From: Gammaproteobacteria bacterium
GTDB lineage: Bacteria > Pseudomonadota > Gammaproteobacteria > Pseudomonadales > Azotimanducaceae
Direction of reading: 5' to 3'
Assembly: GCA_004357385.1 (NCBI GenBank)
Contig: SMWF01000117.1
Coordinates: forward strand, 30,987 to 94,986
DNA length: 64,000 bases
The notes beneath the pieces are model-generated. The model searched no databases. It was not told the DNA's origin and was given only the letters and a program-made list of their open reading frames with translations. Below are positions 8,628 to 18,871 of this stretch, piece by piece. Within the stretch, counting starts at the first letter, position 1, and the number at the start of each line of letters is the position of its first letter. The position numbers and the translations under genes are program-made.

Positions 8628-9212
8628 TCATGCCGTGAGGTCGCGTTGATTCTGGAACAGCGTCTCGAGCTTTTCCGTGATGACGTTTTTGATGTTGGTC
8701 AGATCGAGGTGTGAATGCATGTCGAGGGTCGCCAGCTTGATGCGGTGCAGGTGCAGCACCGGCCAGGTTCGTTCGAATCCACGCAGGTCGCCCTTCGCGA
8801 GTACCGGCAGAAACGGGTCCTCCTCCGGACGGTTGTCCATCAGCTTGCGCATCCCAGGTTCGAACGGGACACGACGTTGTCGGAGATTTCGGTTTTTATC
8901 CACGTTGGCAAGGTGCAAACCGACCTTGCCGATCAATTCGCCGGGGATGATGTACAACCCCGTCGTGGCGATTGCATCGGCGGGGATACCGTTGAATGTG
9001 TCATAAAACGCGCCAGGGTCTGGAAGAATGACCATCTTGCGGTGGTGCTCTTCGGAAATGAAAATGTTGTAGGTGCTGTAGAGCTGTTTGACCGACGGGG
9101 AATAGACGCAGAGCGTGGATTCGAATTGCATGACGAAGTTACTGGCCGAGTCCATGTCGATGCTATCTTCGACATCCCAGGCAAGATCCAGGTTTTCGGG
9201 TGCGGCGACCAT
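8628..9212 (-). CDS. Unrecognised soluble protein
   Basis: A 194-residue, mixed alpha/beta-looking protein without signal peptide or membrane segments. It is rich in acidic and aliphatic residues, with a histidine-containing segment EEHHRKMVILPDPGAFYDTF near residues 54-75 and a C-terminal part LHLHRIKLATLDMHSHLDL near 150-170. The two His-rich stretches could bind metal, but I see no known catalytic motif. It is transcribed with the membrane protein at 7752-8603 (24-bp gap), so a shared role is plausible. The function is unknown. Confidence 0.65.
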   Translation of the reverse strand: MVAAPENLDLAWDVEDSIDMDSASNFVMQFESTLCVYSPSVKQLYSTYNIFISEEHHRKMVILPDPGAFYDTFNGIPADAIATTGLYIIPGELIGKVGLHLANVDKNRNLRQRRVPFEPGMRKLMDNRPEEDPFLPVLAKGDLRGFERTWPVLHLHRIKLATLDMHSHLDLTNIKNVITEKLETLFQNQRDLTA

Positions 9213-9296
9213 GCCTGTTCCTCGTCTTTAGCGTATTGTACGGCAGTTCCGGACAAGCCATCAGCCCAGGGTTGGAATGGCTGGATCAGTTGGCAC

Positions 9297-10508
9297 TTAC
9301 CTGCCTGCACCTGAAGCTTCGCGATTGCGAAGCATGCAGTTCAGAGCCGTGACATCACCACCCGCCAAGCCAAGGATCTCCCTGACGCTGGTCAGCAGGG
9401 GTTGATTCGGCCAACCGGCGTCCCTCATCCGATGCATGAACTGCAGGCTGCGAAGGCCATCGAACCAGTCCAGCGTGGCGCGTCGACGGTTCGCATCGGA
9501 TCGGTGCTGAATGTTGATGCGGGCGAGCTTGTCGATCGCCCCCAACCCTTCGAGTACCTGGCCGACCGGGTCGTTTCCCGGCGTGAACTTCGGCGCGGCA
9601 AGCCGCGCCAGGGCGCTCGCCAACTGCGCAAACAATTGCGGGTGGAAACTCCCGACGCAATCAGGTTCATCCGGCATGTCTGCCAATGCGGGTCCGGTCC
9701 CGAACGGAACTCGCGTGGAATACCGTGCCTCGATCCGGATGGGCGGGCAGCTTGGCGTGCTTATTGCGCCGAGCTTTGCGAGCTTGTTGAGCAGATAGAA
9801 GTCCTCGCCGGCGGCCCGGCGGGGGAATCCTCGCACTTTGGCGTAGCTGTCCGCATCCACGCATAGGGCGCTGCCGATGCTATGAAACGCATACCTGGAA
9901 CCAGCGCGTGCCAGACCATCCCGATAGTAGCGCAGCTGCAACTCGTAGCATTGCCCACGCTGATGCAGGACCGGATCCGTGCTGACATGTTCGTATGGAA
10001 AGCACCAGGCAGCGGCCTGGTCATCGAGTGGTACCTGGAAGTAGGTCGCGGGCAGTACAACGTCGGCGTCGGTGCAATAGATGCGCGGGGTGTGAACGAG
10101 ACCTCGATGGATGAGCGCCAGGGCGAGGTCGGCCCCGATCTTGCGCGCCAGACCGACGCCCTGGCGGCGGGGGACGAGGAGATTGGACACGCGGTCGATC
10201 ACCAGCAGGTCGACGTCGTCTCGATATCTCACCAGCGAGGCCGTCTGCACGCGCCTGGCCCCGAGTTGTGCCAGCAACTCAGCGGATCGTCGATGTGCGT
10301 CACTGCCGGCGGCGTGTGTCGGGGTATTGACCACGCAGATGACCAGCAGGTCGCATGCGGCTTCGGGAAGCAACGCGCAAAGCTGCTCTGCGCGTTCGTC
10401 GAACATGGGAATCACCAGTACGTGGCGATAGTCCTTCGAGATCAGGTCGGCGCAGGCAATCTCAGACTCCGCGTAACGCGCGAGATAGGCGCCGACCGCA
10501 TTCTTCAT
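9297..10508 (-). CDS. Glycosyltransferase, GT-A fold (family 2-like)
   Basis: A 403-residue predicted nucleotide-sugar transferase. A Rossmann-like N terminus (HVLVIPMFDERAEQLCALLP) is followed by the metal-binding-type motif YCTDADVVLP (about residue 170), an acceptor-side histidine/tryptophan region, and GFPRRAAGEDFYLLNKLAKLG, a classic ED-type catalytic-base segment. No membrane helices are evident. I chose the ATG at 10506-10508, because the longer ORF from 10607 would run into miaE. The gene starts 14 bp after the miaE stop. The sugar and acceptor are unknown. Confidence 0.78.
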   Translation of the reverse strand: MKNAVGAYLARYAESEIACADLISKDYRHVLVIPMFDERAEQLCALLPEAACDLLVICVVNTPTHAAGSDAHRRSAELLAQLGARRVQTASLVRYRDDVDLLVIDRVSNLLVPRRQGVGLARKIGADLALALIHRGLVHTPRIYCTDADVVLPATYFQVPLDDQAAAWCFPYEHVSTDPVLHQRGQCYELQLRYYRDGLARAGSRYAFHSIGSALCVDADSYAKVRGFPRRAAGEDFYLLNKLAKLGAISTPSCPPIRIEARYSTRVPFGTGPALADMPDEPDCVGSFHPQLFAQLASALARLAAPKFTPGNDPVGQVLEGLGAIDKLARINIQHRSDANRRRATLDWFDGLRSLQFMHRMRDAGWPNQPLLTSVREILGLAGGDVTALNCMLRNREASGAGR

Positions 10509-10521
10509 GAGAGAAGCTTCA

Positions 10522-11115
10522 TCAGTGCAGTTTCGGGGCCAGCGGCTGGGCCGCCAGCAACTCAGCTTCGCTGGCGCAGAGCGCCTCGAGACGCGCCTGG
10601 ACGTCAACCTGCGGGTGTGCGTCGATTGCCAGGTTGAGGAACAGCTCGAAATGCCGGCCCTCGCTCAGGGTGATGGACGCGTAAAACCGTTGTTCGGGTC
10701 CCGGGTCGAGGGCCGTGGCAATCATGCCGAATCGTTCGTGGCCGCGGCGTTCGATGATGGCAGCGATCAGCAGGCGGTCGAGCAGGTAGAACGGCTCCTG
10801 GCGGATCAACCGGTTCAGCCCTTTGACATAGTCGTCCCTGAGGTCCGGGCCCGGCTGCATGCCGCGTCGCGTGAGCAAACGGATCACTTCCCGGTAGTGG
10901 CTGAGCTCTTCCACTGCCAGCTCAGCCATCGCGTTCAGAAGCGCAGGCCTGTCCGGGTAGTGAGACGCGATGCTCAGGGCCATGCCTGACGCCTTTTTTT
11001 CGCAGCTCGCATGGTCCTTCAGGAATTCGTCGAACGATGCCAGAATCCGATCGAGCCAATCCGGGGGCGTGGCACTGTGCAGGATCAGGCGCGCGTCAGA
11101 CACCTGGTCAGCCAC
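10522..11115 (-). CDS. miaE: tRNA-(ms2io6A37) hydroxylase
   Basis: A 197-residue non-haem di-iron monooxygenase that hydroxylates the isopentenyl group of ms2i6A37 in tRNAs. The helical-bundle signature is clear: LASFDEFLKDHASCEKKASG, then AELAVEELSHYREV (E..H ligands), IIERRGHERFGM and LSEGRHFELF, giving two E(x6)E..H-type ligand sets. I prefer the GTG at 11113-11115, preceded by CCAGGA nine bases upstream; the ATG at 11175 would overlap the esterase by 91 bp. The chosen start still overlaps it by 31 bp. miaB and miaA are not in the window. Confidence 0.88.
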   Translation of the reverse strand: MADQVSDARLILHSATPPDWLDRILASFDEFLKDHASCEKKASGMALSIASHYPDRPALLNAMAELAVEELSHYREVIRLLTRRGMQPGPDLRDDYVKGLNRLIRQEPFYLLDRLLIAAIIERRGHERFGMIATALDPGPEQRFYASITLSEGRHFELFLNLAIDAHPQVDVQARLEALCASEAELLAAQPLAPKLH

Positions 11116-11747
11116 GATGAAATGTCCTGGATCTCTTCCGTACACACCTGGTGGCCCATGCTGTACTCGTGCCACTCGACCGGGTAGTCGAGTGCGATCA
11201 GGGCTTCGCGCGAAGTAATCGCCCGGGTAATGGGAATCATAGGGTCCATCAGGCCATGGGCCAGCAGGATGGGCGTATCGATGTTTGCGAGGCCCAGTTC
11301 TTCCGTCAGCCGCTCGGGGTCGTGCAGGTAGGTCGACAGGCCCATGATTCCGGCCAACGGCTGGGCGTGGCGCAGGCCCAGGTGCAAGGCGATGACTCCG
11401 CCCTGGGAAAACCCGGCAAGGATGATGCGGCTGCTGGCGATGCCCAGCTTGCGCTGCTCGTCGAGAAGTTGCGCGACTGCCTGCGCGGATTCGCGAATGT
11501 CATCCCCGCCGGAGAGTGGTGAGCTCGGATCCACGTCATACCAGGCACGCATTTGCATGCCTGAATTGATCGCCACCGCTCGTTCGGGCGCGTGGGGGAA
11601 CACGAAGCGCAGGGCCAGATCTGCTGGCAACTGAAGTTCCGGGACGATCGCTTCGAAATCGCTACCATCGGCGCCCAGCCCATGAAGCCAGATCACCGCA
11701 GCGTCCGGGGACTCGCCTGTGGTCACTTCTATGCGGTCGAGATGCAT
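11085..11747 (-). CDS. Carboxylesterase/phospholipase family alpha/beta hydrolase
   Basis: A 220-residue serine hydrolase of the carboxylesterase II / acyl-protein-thioesterase-like family. It shows an early oxyanion segment AVIWLHGLGADGSDF, the nucleophile elbow LAGFSQGGV (Ser about 117), the acid region HGLMDPMIP (Asp about 172) and the histidine in YSMGHQVC (about 203). These cytosolic enzymes hydrolyse short-chain esters or thioesters. It is the first gene of the leftward row and diverges from the ABC transporter to its right. Confidence 0.88.
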   Translation of the reverse strand: MHLDRIEVTTGESPDAAVIWLHGLGADGSDFEAIVPELQLPADLALRFVFPHAPERAVAINSGMQMRAWYDVDPSSPLSGGDDIRESAQAVAQLLDEQRKLGIASSRIILAGFSQGGVIALHLGLRHAQPLAGIMGLSTYLHDPERLTEELGLANIDTPILLAHGLMDPMIPITRAITSREALIALDYPVEWHEYSMGHQVCTEEIQDISSWLTRCLTRA

Positions 11748-11862
11748 TTGTGCACGGAGTCGGCTTGGAAGAGATCAGTTCAGCAGGTGAGCCCGCGAAT
11801 TTCAACACGTGTGTAGCGCCTGCGTCCCGCCCGGGTATCGAATGTGGCGACGCTCTGTGATA

Positions 11863-13716
11863 ATGCGGGCTTGCCCGATTCGCGTGCACCCCGTGGAATT
11901 TGTTGCTGATCGTCCGCCTGGCCGTAAGTTGTCGAGTCTGAGACCGGCACTTGCGTTCCTGCGCCCCTATTGGCCGCAGGTCATGCTTGCCTCCGTTGCG
12001 CTGGTGGTGACCGCGTCGGTGACCTTGTCCATTGGTCAGGGGATCAGACTGCTGATCGATTCCGGATTCACGGAGGGTACCGCGGACCTGTTGATTGAAT
12101 CGATTTTCGTCTTCGCGGCCCTGGTGGTGCTTCTGACCATCGGAACCTATGCGCGATTTTACCTCGTCTCCTGGGTCGGAGAGCGTGTCAGTGCGGACAT
12201 CCGGGAAGCAGTGTTCCGGCACCTCATTGAACTGCATCCCGGGTTCTTCGAAGCCAACCTGCCTAGTGAGATCCAATCGCGCGTCACAACGGACACCACG
12301 GTGCTGCAAACGGTCATCGGATCATCGGTGTCCATCGCGCTGCGCAACGTCCTGATGTTCGTCGGTGGCGTGGTTTTGCTGGTGTACAGCAACCCGAGGC
12401 TCTCGTTGGTGGTGTTGGCTTGCGCGCCGGTGGTGATCGTGCCGGTGATTCTGTTCGGCCGGCGCGTTCGACGTTTGTCCAGGTCCAGTCAGGACTCCTT
12501 GGCCCTGGTCGGTTCGAAAGCGGGCGAAGCCTTTCGGCAAATAAAGATTGTCCAGGCGTTTAACCATCAGGGTGCAGACAGCGCCGAGTTTGGCCGGCGT
12601 GTCGATGCGGCGTTTCAGGTCGCGGTCAGGCGCATCCAGCAACGTGCCTGGCTGATCGCGCTGGTGATGTTGCTGGTCCTGTCCGCCATTGCGACCATGC
12701 TGTGGATTGGTGGCCAGGACGTGATTGCCGGTCGAACCAGCGGGGGCGAACTGGCCGCGTTCATATTCTATGCGTTCATCGTTGCCGGTTCGGTGGGCGC
12801 CATCAGTGAGGTCGTCAGTGATCTGCAGCGTGCCGCGGGGGCCGCCGAACGGCTCGTGGAGCTGCTCGATGCGCGCAATGAGCTGACGCGGGTCGAACCC
12901 CCCGCCGTGCTGCCGGAAGGCACGATGCGGCGCGTCGAATTCGCCAATGTGAGCTTTCGTTATCCATCGCGGCCGGACGCCCAGGTGCTTGACGGGATTT
13001 CGTTTACCGTCGAGCCCGGCGAAACCGTGGCCCTGGTTGGACCCTCGGGCACCGGCAAGACTACGCTGTTCGAGCTGATGCTCAGGTTCTACGACCCCTC
13101 CTCCGGATCGATTCTGCTCGACGGCGTGGATATCCGTCGATTGGATCTTGCCCAACTGCGCAATGCGATCGGACTCGTTCCGCAGGATCCAGTCCTGTTT
13201 GCCGGCACGGTGGCCGACAATGTTCGCTATGGCCGGGCGGACGCAGATGCGGCAGACGTCCACGCGGCCCTGGCGGATGCCAATGCACTCGAGTTCGTGA
13301 TGAGTCTTCCGGATGGGCTGGCTACCTCGCTGGGTGAATCCGGCGTAGGCCTGTCAGGCGGACAGCGGCAACGACTGGCCATCGCGCGCGCCCTGGTCAC
13401 GCGGCCGAGCATCCTGTTGATGGATGAGGCAACCAGTGCGCTCGATGCTCAAAGTGAAGATCTCATTCGCAGTACCATTGCAGCACTTGGCGGCCGCTGT
13501 ACCGTACTGATCATTGCCCATCGCTTGTCGACGGTGGTTCGCGCGGACCGGATCGTGGTGCTCGACGGCGGCCGATTGGTCGCCGAGGGCAACCATGCGG
13601 AACTGGTAGAGCGCAGTCCACTGTACCGGGAGTTTGCCGAGATCCAGCTTGGCGCGTTCGGCAACGGTGGTGAGGCGTCGAAGGCGCGTATCGAGACCGG
13701 GCGGGCGGGTGCATAG
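11863..13716 (+). CDS. ABC exporter, transmembrane + ATPase half-transporter (MsbA-like)
   Basis: A roughly 617-residue half-transporter that would act as a dimer in the inner membrane. Six transmembrane helices fill about residues 40-310; the ATPase domain follows with Walker A GPSGTGKTT, Q-loop VPQDPVLFAG, signature LSGGQRQRLA, Walker B ILLMDEATSALD and H-loop IAHRLST. The architecture fits lipid or multidrug exporters of the MsbA/BmrA type. The start is uncertain: the ORF opens at 11809, I use the ATG at 11863, and in-frame GTGs at 11887 and 11896 are also possible. A TGTGATAAT sequence overlaps the chosen ATG and could be a -10 element favouring a later start. Confidence 0.88.
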   Translation: MRACPIRVHPVEFVADRPPGRKLSSLRPALAFLRPYWPQVMLASVALVVTASVTLSIGQGIRLLIDSGFTEGTADLLIESIFVFAALVVLLTIGTYARFYLVSWVGERVSADIREAVFRHLIELHPGFFEANLPSEIQSRVTTDTTVLQTVIGSSVSIALRNVLMFVGGVVLLVYSNPRLSLVVLACAPVVIVPVILFGRRVRRLSRSSQDSLALVGSKAGEAFRQIKIVQAFNHQGADSAEFGRRVDAAFQVAVRRIQQRAWLIALVMLLVLSAIATMLWIGGQDVIAGRTSGGELAAFIFYAFIVAGSVGAISEVVSDLQRAAGAAERLVELLDARNELTRVEPPAVLPEGTMRRVEFANVSFRYPSRPDAQVLDGISFTVEPGETVALVGPSGTGKTTLFELMLRFYDPSSGSILLDGVDIRRLDLAQLRNAIGLVPQDPVLFAGTVADNVRYGRADADAADVHAALADANALEFVMSLPDGLATSLGESGVGLSGGQRQRLAIARALVTRPSILLMDEATSALDAQSEDLIRSTIAALGGRCTVLIIAHRLSTVVRADRIVVLDGGRLVAEGNHAELVERSPLYREFAEIQLGAFGNGGEASKARIETGRAGA

Positions 13717-13780
13717 ACAGTTCCCTTAAGCCGCAAAAAGCGTACACTTATCGGTCTCATTGACACTCTGGGGCGTCGCA

Positions 13781-14914
13781 TTGGGGCCGTTACACGGATT
13801 TCGGATTATTGAACTGGCGGGCATTGGCCCCGGTCCTTTCTGCGGCATGATGCTGGCGGACATGGGCGCAGAGGTAATTCGAGTGGATCGCCTGGCAAGC
13901 CAACCCCGGCGCTCCAAAGACGTGCTCGCGCGCAGCCGGAAATCGATCGCCGTCGACTTGAAGCAACCTCAAGGTGTACAGACTGTTTTGCGGCTTTGCG
14001 AGAGGGCGGATGCGCTGTTCGAAGGCTTCCGGCCAGGGGTTACCGAGCGACTTGGGCTTGGACCCGAAGAGTGCATGGCGCGCAACGAAAAACTGATCTA
14101 CGGGCGCATGACCGGCTGGGGCCAGAGCGGCCCGCTGGCCCAGGCAGCCGGACACGATATCAACTACATCGCTTTGACCGGGGCGCTGCATGCGATTGGT
14201 CGACCGGGCGAGAAGCCCGTGCCGCCCCTGAATCTCGTCGGTGATTTCGGCGGCGGCGGAATGCTGCTCGCGTTTGGGTTGGTCTGCGGCCTGCTGGAAG
14301 CACAACGGTCCGGCAAAGGCCAGGTTGTGGATGCGGCCATGGTGGATGGGGCCGCGGCGTTGATGGCGATGTTCTATTCGTTCGGGGCAGGCGGCGGATT
14401 TACTGACAAACGCGGCACCAATCTGCTCGATGGAGGCTCCCATTTTTATAACACCTACGAGACCCAGGATGGTGAATACATCTGCCTCGGCTCGATCGAA
14501 CCGCAGTTTTACGCGTTGCTGGTGGAGCACGCGGGGCTGGATCCTGAGCGCTTCAGCGCGCAGATGGATGCTGCCCAGTGGCCCGCCTTCTCAGAAGAGC
14601 TGACCGCCGTGTTCAAGACCAAGACGCAGGCGCAGTGGTGCGAACTGATGGAAGGCACGGATGTGTGCTTCGCGCCGGTCTTGTCCATATTCGATGCGCC
14701 CAAGCATCCCCACAACGTGGCGCGCGATACCTTTGTGGAAGTCGAAGGACTGGTTCAGCCGAGTCCGGCGCCGCGTTTCAGCCGCAGCGAGCCGGAGGTT
14801 CCCAGGCGCGCGCGTGCACCCGGTGAAGATTCGCCGACGGTGTTGACCGAATTCGGATTCACAGACCAGGAGATTGGATCGCTGCAGGAGGCAGGCATCA
14901 TTCCTGCGGGCTAA
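13781..14914 (+). CDS. Alpha-methylacyl-CoA racemase (CaiB/BaiF family)
   Basis: A 377-residue enzyme that interconverts (R)- and (S)-2-methylacyl-CoA, needed before beta-oxidation of methyl-branched chains. It starts [19 protein letters not shown]. The residues equivalent to the catalytic His/Asp/Glu set of the mycobacterial racemase are visible: His in [13 protein letters not shown], Asp in [11 protein letters not shown] and Glu in [11 protein letters not shown] chose the TTG at 13781, preceded by CTGGGG, over the TTG at 13760, because family members begin MGPL. It lies between the ABC exporter and a propionyl-CoA synthetase, which fits branched-chain degradation that releases propionyl-CoA. 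Confidence 0.88.
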   Translation: MGPLHGFRIIELAGIGPGPFCGMMLADMGAEVIRVDRLASQPRRSKDVLARSRKSIAVDLKQPQGVQTVLRLCERADALFEGFRPGVTERLGLGPEECMARNEKLIYGRMTGWGQSGPLAQAAGHDINYIALTGALHAIGRPGEKPVPPLNLVGDFGGGGMLLAFGLVCGLLEAQRSGKGQVVDAAMVDGAAALMAMFYSFGAGGGFTDKRGTNLLDGGSHFYNTYETQDGEYICLGSIEPQFYALLVEHAGLDPERFSAQMDAAQWPAFSEELTAVFKTKTQAQWCELMEGTDVCFAPVLSIFDAPKHPHNVARDTFVEVEGLVQPSPAPRFSRSEPEVPRRARAPGEDSPTVLTEFGFTDQEIGSLQEAGIIPAG

Positions 14915-14940
14915 CAGGAGCAACGACACGAGGTGGGACA

Positions 14941-15456
14941 ATGAGCGTCGAATTGTTGGACACGCCGAGATTTCATGGATTTAGAGTTCGCCGGCAGATC
15001 AACGGGAAGACGTACCAGGAGTACTTCTCGCTGAAGGCAAACGGGAAGCGCATCCGCGGTGCGCAACGGGCCAAGATCAAAGGCCAGGCAGAGGCCCGCG
15101 ACGCTGAACTGGCCAGGTCGCAACGCAGCGCAAAGGAAAAGGCCGCGCGTGAGGTGCACATTGATAGTCGTGGACGGGTGCGCGGCATCCTGTTCCGAAT
15201 GAAGACCGAGAAAAGCGGTACCAAGACGCCGGTATTTCAGATCGGCATCATGTCGACTCTGGAGGGCAAGATCGTCAACACGACGGTCTCGATCAACCTC
15301 CACGGCTTGACTGAAGCGTGGCAGAAGGCCGTGGATTTTTACGCCCGACACAAAAAGATCAGCAAGCGGTCGAAGGCGTATGCTCAATTGCTGCGGGCCA
15401 AGCCAAGCAACGCTGATTTGCAGAAGTTGATTCGCGCTCGGTCGCGGCGGCGCTGA
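14941..15456 (+). CDS. Small basic protein, possible AP2/integrase-arm-like DNA-binding fold
   Basis: A 171-residue, strongly basic protein. The N-terminal 55 residues (FHGFRVRRQINGKTYQEYFS) resemble the three-stranded AP2 or integrase arm-binding fold. A charged helical linker follows (residues 50-80, many Lys/Arg/Ala/Glu), then a second domain with VFQIGIMSTLEGKIVNTTVS and a C-terminal basic tail ending RARSRRR. No recombinase catalytic domain is present. I infer a nucleic-acid-binding protein; the target is unknown. It has a good ATG 26 bp after the racemase stop. Similar short proteins are annotated as hypothetical. Confidence 0.65.
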   Translation: MSVELLDTPRFHGFRVRRQINGKTYQEYFSLKANGKRIRGAQRAKIKGQAEARDAELARSQRSAKEKAAREVHIDSRGRVRGILFRMKTEKSGTKTPVFQIGIMSTLEGKIVNTTVSINLHGLTEAWQKAVDFYARHKKISKRSKAYAQLLRAKPSNADLQKLIRARSRRR

Positions 15457-15517
15457 CGTTCCGGCGATCTGATCGAGCGGCGGGCGGCGTCGTGGGTGCG
15501 ACTGCACCGGAGATTCA

Positions 15518-17416
15518 GTGAGTTACAGAATCGAGTACGAGCGATCGCTGTCCGATCCGCGTGGGTTCTGGCGTGACCAGGCGCGAGACATCGAGTGGTT
15601 CGAGGCCCCCACCGAAATTCTGGACGTTGCCCCGGACGGTACCGCGCGCTGGTTCGCTGACGGCAAACTGAACACTGCGTGGCTGGCGCTCGACCGCCAC
15701 ATACGTGCGGGCCGGGGCGACGAGCTCGCGCTGATCTACGACTCTCCGGTTACCGATCGTATCGAGCGCTACACGTTCGCCGAACTTACCGATCGCGTGG
15801 CAAAAGTGGCGGGGGGACTTGCCGGACTCGGGGTGGGCCATGGCGATCGGGTGGTTGTGTACATGCCGATGGTACCCGAGGCGGCGATTGCGATGCTCGC
15901 TTGCGCACGCCTGGGTGCGGTTCATTCGGTGGTATTTGGCGGATTTGCCGCTCCGGAACTCGCCCTGCGCATCGACGATGCCAAACCCAAGGTGGTTCTG
16001 TCCGCGTCCTGCGGGATCGAGTTCACTAACGTCATCGCGTACAAACCATTGCTGGACGAGGCGATCGAGTTGGCGCGCCACAAACCCGAGTACTGTGTCG
16101 TGCTGCAGCGCCCTGAGGCCGTGGCCGAACTGGTGCCGCCCCGAGACTTGGATTGGCATGCTTTCGAGGCGAACGCGGAAGGGGTGGACGCGGTTCCCGT
16201 TGCCGCGACGGATCCGCTGTACATTCTGTATACGTCGGGCACCACCGGAAAACCGAAAGGCGTCGTTCGCGACCACGGCGGTCACGCGGTGGCGCTGAAC
16301 TACAGCATGTCGAATATCTACGGCGTTGGGCCAGGCGACGTGTTCTGGGCATTGTCGGATGTGGGATGGGTCGTTGGGCACTCCTACATCGTCTATGGTC
16401 CGCTGATTGCTGGTTGCACCACCGTGCTCTATGAAGGAAAGCCCGTGCGCACGCCGGATGCCGGTGCGTTCTGGCGAGTCATCCAGGAGCATCGGGTGAA
16501 GACATTCTTCGCGGCACCCACGGCATTCAGGGCGGTGAAGAAGGAAGACCCGGAAGCGAGCTTGAAGGCCGGCTACGATATTTCTTCGCTCGAATATCTG
16601 TTCGTTGCCGGGGAACGGCTGGATCCGCCCACCTATCACTGGTTGAAGCAGATTCTCGATGTCCCGGTGATCGATCACTGGTGGCAGACTGAAACGGGTT
16701 GGCCGATCTGTGCGAACCCGGTGGGCATCGAACTCATCGAGACCCGGCCCGGTTCTCCGACCCATCCGGTGCCCGGCTATGATCTCCGAATTCTGGACGA
16801 CGATGGCGCGGAGCTCGGTCCCGATCAGGAAGGCAACGTAGTGTTGAAGGGCCCCCTGCCGCCAGGGGCGCTGACCACCGTCTGGGGTGATCATCAGCGT
16901 TATCTGGAGTCTTACTGGGAGCGGTTTCCGGGATTTTACCTGACTGGGGACGGGGGCTACCGGGACACGGATGGCTATGTCTACATCATGGGGCGGATCG
17001 ATGACGTCATAAACGTCGCGGGCCATCGCATGTCCACCGGAGAGTTGGAAGAGGTACTGGCGGGCCATCCGGCTGTTGCCGAATGCGCTGTCATCGGCGT
17101 TCGCGATGCGGATCGTGGCCAGGTACCGATTGGACTGGTGGTACTGAAGGACGGGGCCAACGTTGGCCTCGGTGGCATTGACGGGCTGGAGAACGAACTG
17201 GTGCAGAGGGTGCGCAGCGCCATTGGCGCCTTTGCCAACTTCAAGCGTGCGCTGATCGTCGACCGCCTTCCGAAGACGCGATCGGGTAAGATTCTTCGTC
17301 AGGTGTTGCGCAGGATGATTGACGGTGAAGCATACGAGGTACCGTCCACCATCGACGACCCGACGATTCTCTCGGAAATCGAAGAGGCGCTGAACACAGG
17401 GTCGGTATCCAGGTAG
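15518..17416 (+). CDS. prpE: Propionyl-CoA synthetase (acyl-adenylate forming)
   Basis: A 632-residue ligase making propionyl-CoA from propionate, ATP and CoA, in the acetyl-CoA synthetase subfamily. Motifs in order: LYTSGTTGKPKGVVRDHGGH (P-loop), WWQTETGWPI, YLTGDGGYRDTDGYVYIMGR (ATP-binding Asp and hinge), and the C-terminal acylatable lysine in RSGKILRQVLRR. The RDHGGH block and the VFGGFAAPELALRIDDAKPK segment favour PrpE over AcsA. The start is GTG at 15518 with CGGAG upstream. It sits downstream of the methylacyl-CoA racemase, consistent with propionate or branched-acyl use; prpBCD are not in the window. Confidence 0.9.
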   Translation: MSYRIEYERSLSDPRGFWRDQARDIEWFEAPTEILDVAPDGTARWFADGKLNTAWLALDRHIRAGRGDELALIYDSPVTDRIERYTFAELTDRVAKVAGGLAGLGVGHGDRVVVYMPMVPEAAIAMLACARLGAVHSVVFGGFAAPELALRIDDAKPKVVLSASCGIEFTNVIAYKPLLDEAIELARHKPEYCVVLQRPEAVAELVPPRDLDWHAFEANAEGVDAVPVAATDPLYILYTSGTTGKPKGVVRDHGGHAVALNYSMSNIYGVGPGDVFWALSDVGWVVGHSYIVYGPLIAGCTTVLYEGKPVRTPDAGAFWRVIQEHRVKTFFAAPTAFRAVKKEDPEASLKAGYDISSLEYLFVAGERLDPPTYHWLKQILDVPVIDHWWQTETGWPICANPVGIELIETRPGSPTHPVPGYDLRILDDDGAELGPDQEGNVVLKGPLPPGALTTVWGDHQRYLESYWERFPGFYLTGDGGYRDTDGYVYIMGRIDDVINVAGHRMSTGELEEVLAGHPAVAECAVIGVRDADRGQVPIGLVVLKDGANVGLGGIDGLENELVQRVRSAIGAFANFKRALIVDRLPKTRSGKILRQVLRRMIDGEAYEVPSTIDDPTILSEIEEALNTGSVSR

Positions 17417-17438
17417 CAACCGGGTCAGTGGAGACATA

Positions 17439-17774
17439 ATGATCATTGTTCACGGCACGATCCCTCTTCGGGAGGACCGGCGCGACCGGGCGCTGGAACT
17501 GGCGCGAGTCATGGCGGACGCCACCCAGGCTGAGCCCGGCTGCGTTTCCTATGACTTCTACATTGGCTTGCGGGATCCCAACACGCTGATGGTGTTTCAG
17601 GAGTGGGAGGACATGGACGCCTTGATGGCTCACTTCCAGACGGCCCACATGGAATCGTTCCTACGCGAACTGCCGGAGTTGACGAGTGGTGACATCACCA
17701 CGCGTCGTTACGCGGTGCAGAGTGTTGACGGGCAGGAAGCGAAAGAAAGCCGCGGGCCCAGAGTGGTTCATTGA
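17439..17774 (+). CDS. Antibiotic biosynthesis monooxygenase (ABM) domain protein, quinol monooxygenase-like
   Basis: A 111-residue ferredoxin-like dimeric protein. It has the ABM pattern: MIIVHGTIPLREDRRDRALE, then QAEPGCVSYDFY, LMVFQEWEDMDALMAHFQT and HMESFL. Small family members such as YgiN act as cofactor-independent quinol monooxygenases; others have no proven activity. It starts 22 bp downstream of prpE and may share its transcript. It faces wrbA, a quinone oxidoreductase gene on the opposite strand, so quinone turnover is a reasonable but unproven guess. The C-terminal 20 residues are unusually basic and probably unstructured. Confidence 0.8.
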   Translation: MIIVHGTIPLREDRRDRALELARVMADATQAEPGCVSYDFYIGLRDPNTLMVFQEWEDMDALMAHFQTAHMESFLRELPELTSGDITTRRYAVQSVDGQEAKESRGPRVVH

Positions 17775-17823
17775 TTGCCGCTTCTCGAGATGGGAAACGA
17801 GGGCTGAAGTCGCGGACAGGACT

Positions 17824-18815
<992 letters not shown>

Positions 18816-18871
18816 CGGGATGCTTCCTATAAGCTGGAATCACACCGATTGTAATGGAAGGAGGCGGCTCG

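Noticed and set aside
15515..17446. A 643-residue open frame antisense to prpE
   Set aside because: It is the complement of a well-supported gene. Its translation is low in family-like motifs and rich in His/Arg, as expected from antisense GC-rich coding DNA.
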